This document shows positions 24,925-32,602 of a stretch of DNA of 32,602 bases, in pieces. The notes beneath the pieces were generated by a model, which ran no database searches, was not told where the DNA came from, and saw only the letters and a list, made by a program, of their open reading frames with translations. Source of the DNA: Bacteroidota bacterium (GTDB lineage: Bacteria; Bacteroidota; Ignavibacteria; UBA10030; UBA6906); contig JADLEA010000017.1 in assembly GCA_020846365.1 (NCBI GenBank), positions 1-32,602 on the forward strand. Direction: 5' to 3'. How positions within the stretch are numbered: position 1 is the first letter of the stretch; each line of letters opens with the position of its first letter. The position numbers and the translations under genes were made by a program.

Positions 24925-27897
24925 ATGCAACGTAAGCTCTTCGCTGTATTGTTTGCAGCCGTTCTCCTTCCGGCGCTGCTGCTTGCCCAGGACGGCAAGC
25001 TGCGCGGGCGGGTAACGGATAGGGACTCCGGCGAACCGCTGGTAGGTGCGAACGTGTTCGTTGAGGGCACGAACCTTGGCGCCGCTTGCGACATCAATGG
25101 GGATTACATTATCCTCAGCATCCGCCCCGGAGTCTACACGATCCGCGTATCCTACGTGGGATACAACCAGCTGACGATTTCCAATGTGCGTGTCAGCTCA
25201 AACATGACCACGAGCCAGGACCTGAAGATGACCAGTTCAGCCATCCAGGTTCAGGCAGTCGAAATTGTCGCGGAACGTCCCCTCGTTCAGCGCAACACGA
25301 CCAATACGGTACGGTTGCAGACGCAGGAGGACATTGAGAATCTGCCCATCCGCGGCATTCAGAACATCGTTGCATTGCAGGCGGGTGTTGTCCAGCAGGG
25401 CGGCAACCTCTACGTGCGCGGCGGCCGTTCAGGCGAGGTCGCCTACTACGTGGACGGCGCCAATGTGACGAACCCGCTGTTCAACAGTGAAAACATCTCC
25501 ATCATTCAGGAAGCAGTCGAAGAACTCCAGCTGCAAGCGGGCGGGTTCACGGCTGAATACGGCGGATCCGCATCCGGTATCGTCCGCACAAACGTGCGGA
25601 CCGGCGGAACTGCGTACAAGGCGTCCGTTGACTACCTGACGGATGACTTTGCCAAGCCGGGCAAGCAGTTTCTCGGAACGTCATCGTGGGGGTACAGGAA
25701 CATCGTCGCCACGTTCAGCGGCCCGGTCCCCGGCGTGCAGAACCTGACGTTCTTCCTTGCGGGCCAGCACAACTACAACCGGAACCGTCAGCAGATCTGG
25801 CTGACCCCGTTTGAGTTCGACCTGAAGACCGACATCAACGATTCCCGCGGCGCGGGACAGGACCTCCCCGGTCCGATCGGTTTCCGGGAGAACTATCTGC
25901 CCGGCAACTGGATCTTCACGAACAGCGGGCAGGGGACAATCCAGTATGACATGCAGCCGTTGAAGTTCCGCTTCACGGGGAGCTACTCGTATCAGCAGAA
26001 TCCGACACGCGGTGCGTGGCGGGGCGCTCTGGCGAACACGTTCGCGTTGAACCGGAGCCAAATCGAGCATCGCACCAACGTGTTCGGCAATCTCCGCATG
26101 ACGCACGTCATCGACGCATCGACGTACTATGAAGTGGGCGTGTCGTTCAGCAGCCGTGTCTTCAAGAACACCGACCCTGATTTCGGGACGAACTGGCGAG
26201 CGTACATGGACAGCACCGCCAACGCCGCGATCGGTTACACCGGTTTCAGCGGCAGGTGGGTTGGACCGCTGGCGTATTCGGTGATCAATGGCTTTGGCAT
26301 CAACCACGAATTCACCCCGAACAACACGTTCCAAATCAATAGCCAGCAGTCCTGGGGTGTGTCGGCCGACCTGACCAGGCAGATGAACAAGAACTGGGAG
26401 TTGAAGATCGGTGGTCGTGGTGAGATGTGGACGATGCGGCAGTACATCATGAACAACATCTCGAACTACATGACGTACCTCTACGGTTCGAGAGGAAACA
26501 TCGTGCGGACGTTCACTAGCGATGCTGAGCGCCGTGTGTTGGTGTCGAAAGCGGCAACGGTGAACCATTACGGTTACACCGTGGACGGCGCAGAGGCCGA
26601 CGACGGTCTAGACGCTCCGCGCAAGCCCATCTTCATCAACGGTTATATCCAGAACAAATTCGAGTACCGGGACCTGATCCTGAGCGTTGGTCTCCGGTAT
26701 GAGTACTTCAATCCGAAGCACAAGTCCTTCTCGGATCCGTTCAATCCGGAATTTGACACGAATCTGGACATCATTGACGAGACCGCGCAAAAAGAAGTTG
26801 AGCCCTACCAGCTCATTCTGCCGCGCCTGAGTCTCTCATTCCCGGTGACGGACAACACGGTATTCTACGCGCAATACGGCAACTATGCGCAGATGCCTAG
26901 TCTGAACCAGGTCTACGTCGGCAATACGACGCTCAGCCGCACCGTGAGCCCGATCTCCCGTGGCAATGCATATCTGACCCCGGTGGGCTTCCTGGTTCGT
27001 CCGGAGCGCACGACCCAGTACGAAATGGGTATCCGGCAGGTCCTGAGCAACAACTTTGCATTCACCCTGAGCGGGTTCTACAAGGACATCAAAGACCAGA
27101 TTCAGGTCAGGTCAGTCCTGGATGCAAACGGCACAGAGCTTTACAAGGCCTACTTGAACGACGATTTCGGCACGGTGAAGGGCATCGAGTTGACGCTCGA
27201 GCTCCGCCGCACCGAGCGTTTTGCGGCGAAGTTCAACTACACGCTGTCTGACGCGCGCGGCACCGGTTCCAACAGCCGCACGCAGTTCGGCGCGCTGGAG
27301 CAGAACATCGGCCGTGCGACGTCATTCATCAATCCTCTGGACTTCAACCAGACGCACCGCGGTTCGTTCCTGCTGGATTACCGGTGGGGCATGGATGAAG
27401 GCGGACCGGTGCTGTCCGGATTCGGCGCGAACATTCTGGCCACGTTCAACAGCGGCCACCCCTACACGAAGATCGAAGAGCTGAAGCAGCTGGGCCAGTC
27501 CGATCCCTGGACGGTGGGTGTGGAGCCCATCAACGACCCGCGCTACAGCTATCCGACGGAGTCAGTGAACAATTCGACGACGCCGTTCTACTTCAACATC
27601 GATCTTCAGGTCAGCAAGATGTTCAAGGTTGGACCCCTCGGCATGGAAGTGTACGTCGATGTGCTGAATCTGCTGAACACGAAGCATGTGCTGGGCGTCT
27701 ATCCCACCACAGGTAGCGCGCAGGATGACGGGTTCCTGTCGAACCCGCTGTCCGCCGGCTACCGGCAGATTCCGAACTACGAGGCGTTCTACCGGGCCGT
27801 CAATCTTGAGAACCGCTGGGCAGCGTATGGGGTGAACCTCGGCGATGTGTACGGTGCACCTCGTCAGGTCCGCCTTGGCATGAGGGTTGAAATCTGA
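24925..27897 (+). CDS. TonB-dependent receptor, Oar-like, with carboxypeptidase-like N-terminal domain
   Basis: This is an outer-membrane beta-barrel of 990 residues. A signal peptide (cleavage likely after Ala21, LLLA/Q) is followed by a carboxypeptidase-D-regulatory-like domain (about 24-105: GRVTDRDSGEPLVGANVFVEGT, INGDYIILSIRPGVYTIRVSYVGY). Next is a plug domain (about 110-230: EDIENLPIRGIQNIVALQAGVV, LYVRGGRSGEVAYYVDGANVTNP, AEYGGSASGIVRTNVRTGG). The rest is aromatic-rich barrel sequence ending in PRQVRLGMRVEI. No SusD partner follows, so this is not a SusCD pair. The ligand is unknown. The SD GAGGAGGT is strong, and the long leader and promoter upstream suggest regulated expression. A T9SS cargo gene follows after 90 nt. 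Confidence 0.92.
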   Translation: MQRKLFAVLFAAVLLPALLLAQDGKLRGRVTDRDSGEPLVGANVFVEGTNLGAACDINGDYIILSIRPGVYTIRVSYVGYNQLTISNVRVSSNMTTSQDLKMTSSAIQVQAVEIVAERPLVQRNTTNTVRLQTQEDIENLPIRGIQNIVALQAGVVQQGGNLYVRGGRSGEVAYYVDGANVTNPLFNSENISIIQEAVEELQLQAGGFTAEYGGSASGIVRTNVRTGGTAYKASVDYLTDDFAKPGKQFLGTSSWGYRNIVATFSGPVPGVQNLTFFLAGQHNYNRNRQQIWLTPFEFDLKTDINDSRGAGQDLPGPIGFRENYLPGNWIFTNSGQGTIQYDMQPLKFRFTGSYSYQQNPTRGAWRGALANTFALNRSQIEHRTNVFGNLRMTHVIDASTYYEVGVSFSSRVFKNTDPDFGTNWRAYMDSTANAAIGYTGFSGRWVGPLAYSVINGFGINHEFTPNNTFQINSQQSWGVSADLTRQMNKNWELKIGGRGEMWTMRQYIMNNISNYMTYLYGSRGNIVRTFTSDAERRVLVSKAATVNHYGYTVDGAEADDGLDAPRKPIFINGYIQNKFEYRDLILSVGLRYEYFNPKHKSFSDPFNPEFDTNLDIIDETAQKEVEPYQLILPRLSLSFPVTDNTVFYAQYGNYAQMPSLNQVYVGNTTLSRTVSPISRGNAYLTPVGFLVRPERTTQYEMGIRQVLSNNFAFTLSGFYKDIKDQIQVRSVLDANGTELYKAYLNDDFGTVKGIELTLELRRTERFAAKFNYTLSDARGTGSNSRTQFGALEQNIGRATSFINPLDFNQTHRGSFLLDYRWGMDEGGPVLSGFGANILATFNSGHPYTKIEELKQLGQSDPWTVGVEPINDPRYSYPTESVNNSTTPFYFNIDLQVSKMFKVGPLGMEVYVDVLNLLNTKHVLGVYPTTGSAQDDGFLSNPLSAGYRQIPNYEAFYRAVNLENRWAAYGVNLGDVYGAPRQVRLGMRVEI

Positions 27898-27907
27898 CGC
27901 TGACTTC

Positions 27908-27937
27908 CTCCGGACGCGCATTGCGACAGTTCCGGAG
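27908..27937 (+). promoter_or_regulatory. Hairpin between the receptor and the T9SS cargo gene
   Basis: CTCCGGA (27908-27914) pairs exactly with TCCGGAG (27931-27937). Within the 16-nt loop a CGC/GCG mini-stem is possible. There is no T-run, so it is not a classical terminator; it could be a processing or stability element that sets different mRNA levels for the two genes. It begins 11 nt after the receptor stop. Confidence 0.4.
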
Positions 27938-27987
27938 TCGGCAACACGGCATTCTATGTTCAGGCTAACAACAAGGAGTAGCGAACA

Positions 27988-30900
27988 ATGAGAAAGATGC
28001 TGTTCGGAGTACTTCCGAGGGTGCTGGTTCTTCTCACGGTGGCGGCGTTCTCCTTTGCAATCGCAAAGGAAGACCCGAGGAACCCGTCGAAGAGCGACAA
28101 CTCCCTCGCCAAGATCGACGGTACCCCGCTTGCACGGCCGCTGAACATCAACAATTTCGTCACGTGGATGAAAGCGACCGGCCAGGGGAACTGGACCACA
28201 ACCAACAAAGACGGCGGGTACTTTCCGCGCGGCACAGGCCATCTGATTTACCAGGACGGCCTCGTGTATGGCGGCAAGGCGTTTCTCGATGCAGGACTAA
28301 CTCAGCCGCACCCTGTGCAGGTTGAGCGTGTTATCGGCCAGTCGTACAACGTCGGTACACGCGAAGGGCGTATTATCGGGACGGGAGCGGGAGCAACCCG
28401 CGCCAACCCGTCTGACCCCGATGTCCGCATGTACAGAATTCGCCGCGATTATATGCAGATGTCCGATGAGGATCTGCAGAGAGACGCAGCGGAGGTGGGT
28501 GAAAAGCTGTTTGCCGACGTGACGGACGCCGAAAAGGCAGCCATCCGGGATCTGTATGCAAAAGACTGGGATGAGTGGCCTGTTGCGTATGGTGCCCCCT
28601 ATGTCGAACGAAACGGCACACCCGGGTACCAAAAACCTCCGGCATTCAATTACGACGAGGATGCAGGTCCGTTGTTCACGACAGACAGTCTGATCGCACG
28701 GAAACTGGACGAGCCGGGTATTGCCGGTGTCGATCCAAATTCGCCGGCCGATCAGGTGATGTGGACGGTGTTCAATGACATCGATCCCGTCGCTTCGGCC
28801 AGTGTGTGGGGCTCGGATCCGCTCGGACTCGAGATCCAGTGTACGATCTGGGGGTACAAGCGTGCCGATGCCCTCGGCAATCTGTACTTCAAGAAGTACC
28901 GGATCATCAACAAGGGAGGGGTGACGCTGGATGCGGCCCAGACGCAGAAAGGCTCGTTGTATATCGACAGCCTGTACTTCTGCCAGTGGTCCGATCCAGA
29001 CCTCGGCGGCTCCGGCGATGACCTCGCCGGATGCGATTCGCTCATGAGCATCGGCTTCACGTACAACGGACAGGCAATCGACGATGTCTACAAGGATTTC
29101 GGCTTGCCGCCTCCGGCCGTTGCCTATGATTTCCTCCAGGGACCGATTGTCCCGTCGCCCGGAGATTCTGCGGTGTTTGATCTGCAGATCCGCCATGACG
29201 TCAAGAACCTGCCCATGACGTCCTTTGCATACTTCTCTGCGGGGACGACCATCAGCGATCCGCCCTTCTCCTATGAAGGCGCCAAGCGATGGATCCGCAT
29301 GCTCAGGGGATACGTTCCCGACGCATCCACGGCGGCTCTCCGCCTGTTCCCCCATCCGCCTGGAATGGCAGAGACCTTGTTCCCGCTCTCTGGCGATCCA
29401 ACGACGGGGCAGGGTTTCATAGACGGCGAAGGAACAGACTACTCCATCAGCCCGGGCGACAGGCGAATTCTTCTCAACTGCGGCCCGATCACCATGGCTC
29501 CTGGTGACACACAGGAAGTCGTGGTTGGCGTTGTGGGCGGTATCGGTTCTGACCGTCTCTCCAGCGTTGCAGTCATGAAATTCAACGACGAGTTCGTACA
29601 GAATACCTACAACTCGGTCTTCGCGGTGCCGAAAGCCCCGCCGCAGCCCGATGTGAAGATTGCCGAACTCAACGAAAAGATCGTCCTCGAATGGTCGTCC
29701 AATGCCCAGCGGGTAAAGGACATCGAGGAGACCGTTTTCCAGCCGGGCAGCTACCAGTTTGAGGGATACAACGTGTACCAGTTCCCGTCAGCTGGAGCGC
29801 CGATCACGTCGGCAAAGCGACTGGCTGTGTTTGACCTGCCGACCGACCCTGCAGTGATTCTGGACCGCCAATTTGACATTGCGACCGGCCTTATTTTGCA
29901 GGTGCCGATCCAGTTCGGGTCCAACAGCGGCGTAGCCCGGTCCTTTGTTCTGGACAGGGATTACATCAAGGACGTGAACAAGCTTTACAACGGCTCCGAG
30001 TACTACATCGCCGTTACGGCTTACACGCACTCCAAGACCGGGTTTGTGCCCTCGTCCCTCGAATCGACTCCCACTGTGTACCGGGTGGTGCCGCAAGGCC
30101 CGAAGCCGGGTACACGTCTCGCGTCGGCCTATGGCGACACGATCAAGGGAGTGACGCAGAGCGTTGCAGCAGGTGGTTCCACGAGCGAAGGCGAAGTGAT
30201 TCCGATCGTCGTCGACCCGAACAAGATCACCGGCCACACCTATCGCGTGACGTTCAAGGATGACGGCAGCGGCAACACGCTGTGGGATCTGACCGACGCC
30301 ACCACCGGGCAGGTGGTTCTTGCCAACCAGAGCAATCAATCCGGCGACGAGAACTACACCATCGTTGACGGCATGTTCCTGAAAGTGACGGGACCCTCAA
30401 CTCCCGGCATGAAGGACTGGTCCATCCCGTCGGGCGAGCGCCGCTGGACGTGGGTGAATGCGGACTGGGGTTCGGAAGGGTTCTATCCGTCTCCCGGTCA
30501 CGGAGCTATCGGTAATGCCTACGATCAGTGGTTCAGCGGCTCCACGGTGACCTACGACAAGCTGCGGAACGTGTTGCTCAAGCTGGCGGCGACGGATGCC
30601 AATGGCAACGTGACGGATCCGAATGATCCTGATTTCTCATTCGGGTACAGGTATATGCGTGGTGCGACAGCCGCTCCTGCAAGACCGGAGTTCGCTCCAT
30701 TCATCCTGAACCCCTCTGCGGGATATGCGTTCCAGGAGTACATTAAGAACATTCCGCTTGCGGCCTACAACAACGAGACAACGCCACCGACACGGCTTAT
30801 GGTGGGATTCCTGGAGAACAACGCGATCAATGCGTTGCTCGACGGCAAGTACTTCCCCGGGTTCTACAATGTGCCGACGGACAACATCGGCGCGTCGGGT

Positions 30901-31467
30901 CCGAGGGAATGGCTCTTCATCTTTGACGTGCCGTACAGCGAGACTCCTGATCCCTCGTTGCAGGTGGATATTCTTAACGAAACCCTGCCAATCATGTGGT
31001 TCTGCACGTTTAATCGCAGGGCTGCGGTCGGCTATCAAGCCAACGACGAGTTCCTGATTCTCGCGAACCACCTGAACACACCGGCCAACACGTTCACCTT
31101 CACTGCCCCGGCGAACACGGTGGCTGACCAGTCGCTGGCGAAGGAAGACGTCGGCATGGTTGGTGTCTTCCCGAATCCGTACTACGCGTTCAACCCGCAG
31201 GAAACGAACAAGAACGCGAAATTCGTCACCTTTAACAAACTGCCGGCAAAGGCTACCATCCGCATCTTCAACCTTGCGGGCCAATTGGTACGCGTGCTCG
31301 ATAAAGACGACGCCTCCCAGTTCGTGCGGTGGGATCTGCGTAACCGTGACAACTTCCCCGTGGCAAGCGGTATGTACCTCGTCCATGTGGACATGCCCGG
31401 GATCGGCGCCACGAAGGTGCTGAAGCTCGCGGTGATCCAGGAACAGGAAGTGCCAGACGTATTCTAA
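27988..31467 (+). CDS. Large secreted protein with C-terminal T9SS sorting domain (type A)
   Basis: The 1159-residue protein has a signal peptide (basic MRKM, then hydrophobic VLPRVLVLLTVAAFSFAIA). The N-terminal half is of a type I recall from FCB genomes (VMWTVFNDIDP, GLEIQCTIWGYK, YKRADALGNLYFKKYRIINKG), with an acidic, calcium-site-like stretch SDPDLGGSGDDLAGCD (about 335-350) and later GDTQEVVVGVVGGIGSD. A fibronectin III-like module spans about 552-700 (KIVLEWSSNAQ ... YQFEGYNVYQ ... SEYYIAVTAYTHS). Residues 1055-1159 form the sorting domain: VFPNPYYAFN, ATIRIFNLAGQLVRVL, WDLRNRDNFPVASGMYLVHV, TKVLKLAVI. It should be exported by Sec, then by the type IX system, and anchored or released at the surface. 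No catalytic motif was recognised. AAGGAG lies eight nt before the ATG. Confidence 0.88.
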   Translation: MRKMLFGVLPRVLVLLTVAAFSFAIAKEDPRNPSKSDNSLAKIDGTPLARPLNINNFVTWMKATGQGNWTTTNKDGGYFPRGTGHLIYQDGLVYGGKAFLDAGLTQPHPVQVERVIGQSYNVGTREGRIIGTGAGATRANPSDPDVRMYRIRRDYMQMSDEDLQRDAAEVGEKLFADVTDAEKAAIRDLYAKDWDEWPVAYGAPYVERNGTPGYQKPPAFNYDEDAGPLFTTDSLIARKLDEPGIAGVDPNSPADQVMWTVFNDIDPVASASVWGSDPLGLEIQCTIWGYKRADALGNLYFKKYRIINKGGVTLDAAQTQKGSLYIDSLYFCQWSDPDLGGSGDDLAGCDSLMSIGFTYNGQAIDDVYKDFGLPPPAVAYDFLQGPIVPSPGDSAVFDLQIRHDVKNLPMTSFAYFSAGTTISDPPFSYEGAKRWIRMLRGYVPDASTAALRLFPHPPGMAETLFPLSGDPTTGQGFIDGEGTDYSISPGDRRILLNCGPITMAPGDTQEVVVGVVGGIGSDRLSSVAVMKFNDEFVQNTYNSVFAVPKAPPQPDVKIAELNEKIVLEWSSNAQRVKDIEETVFQPGSYQFEGYNVYQFPSAGAPITSAKRLAVFDLPTDPAVILDRQFDIATGLILQVPIQFGSNSGVARSFVLDRDYIKDVNKLYNGSEYYIAVTAYTHSKTGFVPSSLESTPTVYRVVPQGPKPGTRLASAYGDTIKGVTQSVAAGGSTSEGEVIPIVVDPNKITGHTYRVTFKDDGSGNTLWDLTDATTGQVVLANQSNQSGDENYTIVDGMFLKVTGPSTPGMKDWSIPSGERRWTWVNADWGSEGFYPSPGHGAIGNAYDQWFSGSTVTYDKLRNVLLKLAATDANGNVTDPNDPDFSFGYRYMRGATAAPARPEFAPFILNPSAGYAFQEYIKNIPLAAYNNETTPPTRLMVGFLENNAINALLDGKYFPGFYNVPTDNIGASGPREWLFIFDVPYSETPDPSLQVDILNETLPIMWFCTFNRRAAVGYQANDEFLILANHLNTPANTFTFTAPANTVADQSLAKEDVGMVGVFPNPYYAFNPQETNKNAKFVTFNKLPAKATIRIFNLAGQLVRVLDKDDASQFVRWDLRNRDNFPVASGMYLVHVDMPGIGATKVLKLAVIQEQEVPDVF

Positions 31468-31498
31468 ACGAACACGACGTACAAAAGGAGAATTGAGC

Positions 31499-32551
31499 AT
31501 GAAAAGCAGACTTCTGATCGGAGCTGTACTGCTCTGCGTGTCGCTGGTGATGGCGTTTGGCACATCCTTCGCCCAGAACCAGAGGACCGGCACCGCAGCC
31601 GCGACAGAACTCCTGATCCCAGTTGGCGCGCGTGATATGGCGCTCGGCGGTTCCAGCATCGCGAACTCCGGGGGTGTCGAGGCCATTCACTGGAACCCCG
31701 CGGGTCTTGGCCGCCTTACCCATTCCGCGGAAGCGATGTTTTCCACCATGTCCTACCTCGCCGATACCCGCATGAACTACGGCGCCGTTGCCGCCAAGTT
31801 CGGTGAGTTCGGCGTCATGGGACTCAGCATTAAATCACTGGACTTCGGTGATATCCCGTTGACCACGGTGGATGATCCGGAAGGACTGGGCGGAAGAGTG
31901 TACAGCCCCACCTATGTGACTCTGGGACTGACCTACGGACGCTCCCTGACGGATGCCATCTCGGCCGGCGCGACGGCAAAACTGATCTCGGAACGCATTG
32001 ACCGCGTCTCCGCGAGCGGATTTGCATTCGACGTCGGTTTGCAGTACGACGGTCTTGTGGGCGTCACCGGCCTGCAACTCGGCATTGCCGTGAAGAACAT
32101 CGGTCCCCAGATCTCCTTCGACGGTGGCGGGCTCTACCGCTCGGCCATCGTCACCGAAGGCGACCGGCCGGAACAGCGGTACAAGGTCGAAGCCGCAAGC
32201 TTCGAACTCCCGTCCCTTCTGGAGATCGGCGTCGGCTACACCGGCAAGGTCCAGGACAACATGGTGTACACGGTCAACGGCGTCTTCATGAACAACAACC
32301 TGTATGAAGACGAATACCGGATCGGCGGCGAATACGGCATCAAGCTGTCGCCCGTGGAGTTGTATGCCCGCGCTGGCTACGGCTTTGTCCCGCGGATCAA
32401 AGAAGCCGAGGATCGCATCTTCCGCGCGACGCTCGGTTTCGGCATCGTGTACGACATCAGTGGCGGTGCAACGCTGGGAGTCGACTTCGCCTACCGGCAG
32501 GTCGAACTCTTCGACGACAACATCGCTATGGGACTCAAGCTCGGGTTCTAG
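31499..32551 (+). CDS. PorV/PorQ-family outer-membrane protein
   Basis: PorV/PorQ proteins are FadL-like barrels; PorV is the type IX secretion shuttle that carries cargo from the translocon to the PorU sortase. The 350 residues start at ATG 31499, with AAAGGAG (31484-31490) eight nt upstream; a TTG at 31493 is not needed. A signal peptide is cleaved near Ala25 (SFA/QN). Family blocks are GARDMALGGSSIANSGGVEAIHWNPAGLG (43-71), repeated amphipathic strands, and a C-terminal IAMGLKLGF ending in Phe, typical of outer-membrane barrels. It lies 31 nt after the cargo gene, suggesting a dedicated escort role. Which paralogue function (V, Q or other) it has cannot be told from sequence alone. Confidence 0.88.
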   Translation: MKSRLLIGAVLLCVSLVMAFGTSFAQNQRTGTAAATELLIPVGARDMALGGSSIANSGGVEAIHWNPAGLGRLTHSAEAMFSTMSYLADTRMNYGAVAAKFGEFGVMGLSIKSLDFGDIPLTTVDDPEGLGGRVYSPTYVTLGLTYGRSLTDAISAGATAKLISERIDRVSASGFAFDVGLQYDGLVGVTGLQLGIAVKNIGPQISFDGGGLYRSAIVTEGDRPEQRYKVEAASFELPSLLEIGVGYTGKVQDNMVYTVNGVFMNNNLYEDEYRIGGEYGIKLSPVELYARAGYGFVPRIKEAEDRIFRATLGFGIVYDISGGATLGVDFAYRQVELFDDNIAMGLKLGF

Positions 32552-32589
32552 GCTCGTTGCGCTCCTGCAGCGAACCCGTGCCGTGTGGC

Positions 32590-32602
32590 AAAAAGCTGCC
32601 CC
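32590..32602 (+). terminator. Possible left half of a terminator cut by the window end
   Basis: AAAAAGCTGCCCC at the last 13 bases looks like the upstream arm of a bidirectional intrinsic terminator, 38 nt after the PorV-like gene. The right arm lies beyond the window, so this cannot be confirmed here. Confidence 0.25.

Noticed and set aside
24660-25097. Minus-strand 145-codon frame over the receptor leader
   Set aside because: Its start half is opposite the receptor signal-peptide region, and the rest is Arg/Cys/Ser-rich without any motif; the + strand promoter and leader explain the region better.
1-32602. CRISPR array, insertion sequence, prophage or integrase genes
   Set aside because: No regularly spaced repeats, transposase-like or integrase-like proteins were seen anywhere in the window.

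Overview
The window carries 40 protein-coding genes, all on the + strand, and one tRNA gene. It reads as a chromosomal segment of a GC-rich member of the Bacteroidota/Chlorobiota/Ignavibacteriota (FCB) group. The evidence is threefold. RpoC and EF-Tu have the sequence style of that group (for example [10 protein letters not shown] in EF-Tu). secY is followed directly by map with no adk. The last three genes encode an Oar-like TonB-dependent receptor, a protein with a type IX secretion (T9SS) sorting domain, and a PorV/PorQ-family protein. The presence of tuf inside the str cluster, frequent GTG starts and good Shine-Dalgarno (SD) sites argue against the classes Bacteroidia and Flavobacteriia. 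They fit an Ignavibacteria-like or Chlorobi-like lineage better, but this placement is by eye and was not computed.

Region 1 (1-22719) is an almost unbroken information-processing supercluster: the 3' part of rpoC, the str cluster (rpsL, rpsG, fusA, tuf), the S10 cluster (rpsJ to rpsQ), the spc cluster (rplN to rpmJ, with secY, map and infA) and the alpha cluster (rpsM, rpsK, rpsD, rpoA, rplQ). Most gaps are under 50 nt and several genes overlap. There are three irregularities: a promoter-like TTGACA-N17-TACCTT overlapping the rpoC stop, a 137-nt hairpin-rich gap before rplC, and a tRNA-Gln(UUG) gene between rplR and rpsE. Products of rplV, rplE and rplQ carry long Lys/Ala/Pro-rich tails.

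Region 2 (22750-24486) holds engB/ysxC (ribosome-assembly GTPase) and a class V aminotransferase of the alanine/serine-glyoxylate type, closely spaced behind rplQ. A weak terminator-like element follows.

Region 3 (24487-32602) is a cell-envelope unit. A near-consensus promoter (TTGACA-N17-TATATT) is followed by an unusually long, non-coding, structured leader of about 355 nt that contains an orphan, nearly perfect SD sequence. After it come the TonB-dependent receptor, the T9SS cargo protein and the PorV-like outer-membrane protein. The plausible logic, by inference, is that the receptor and a surface-anchored T9SS cargo act together, with the PorV-like protein escorting that cargo. This unit and its leader are the least conventional part of the window.
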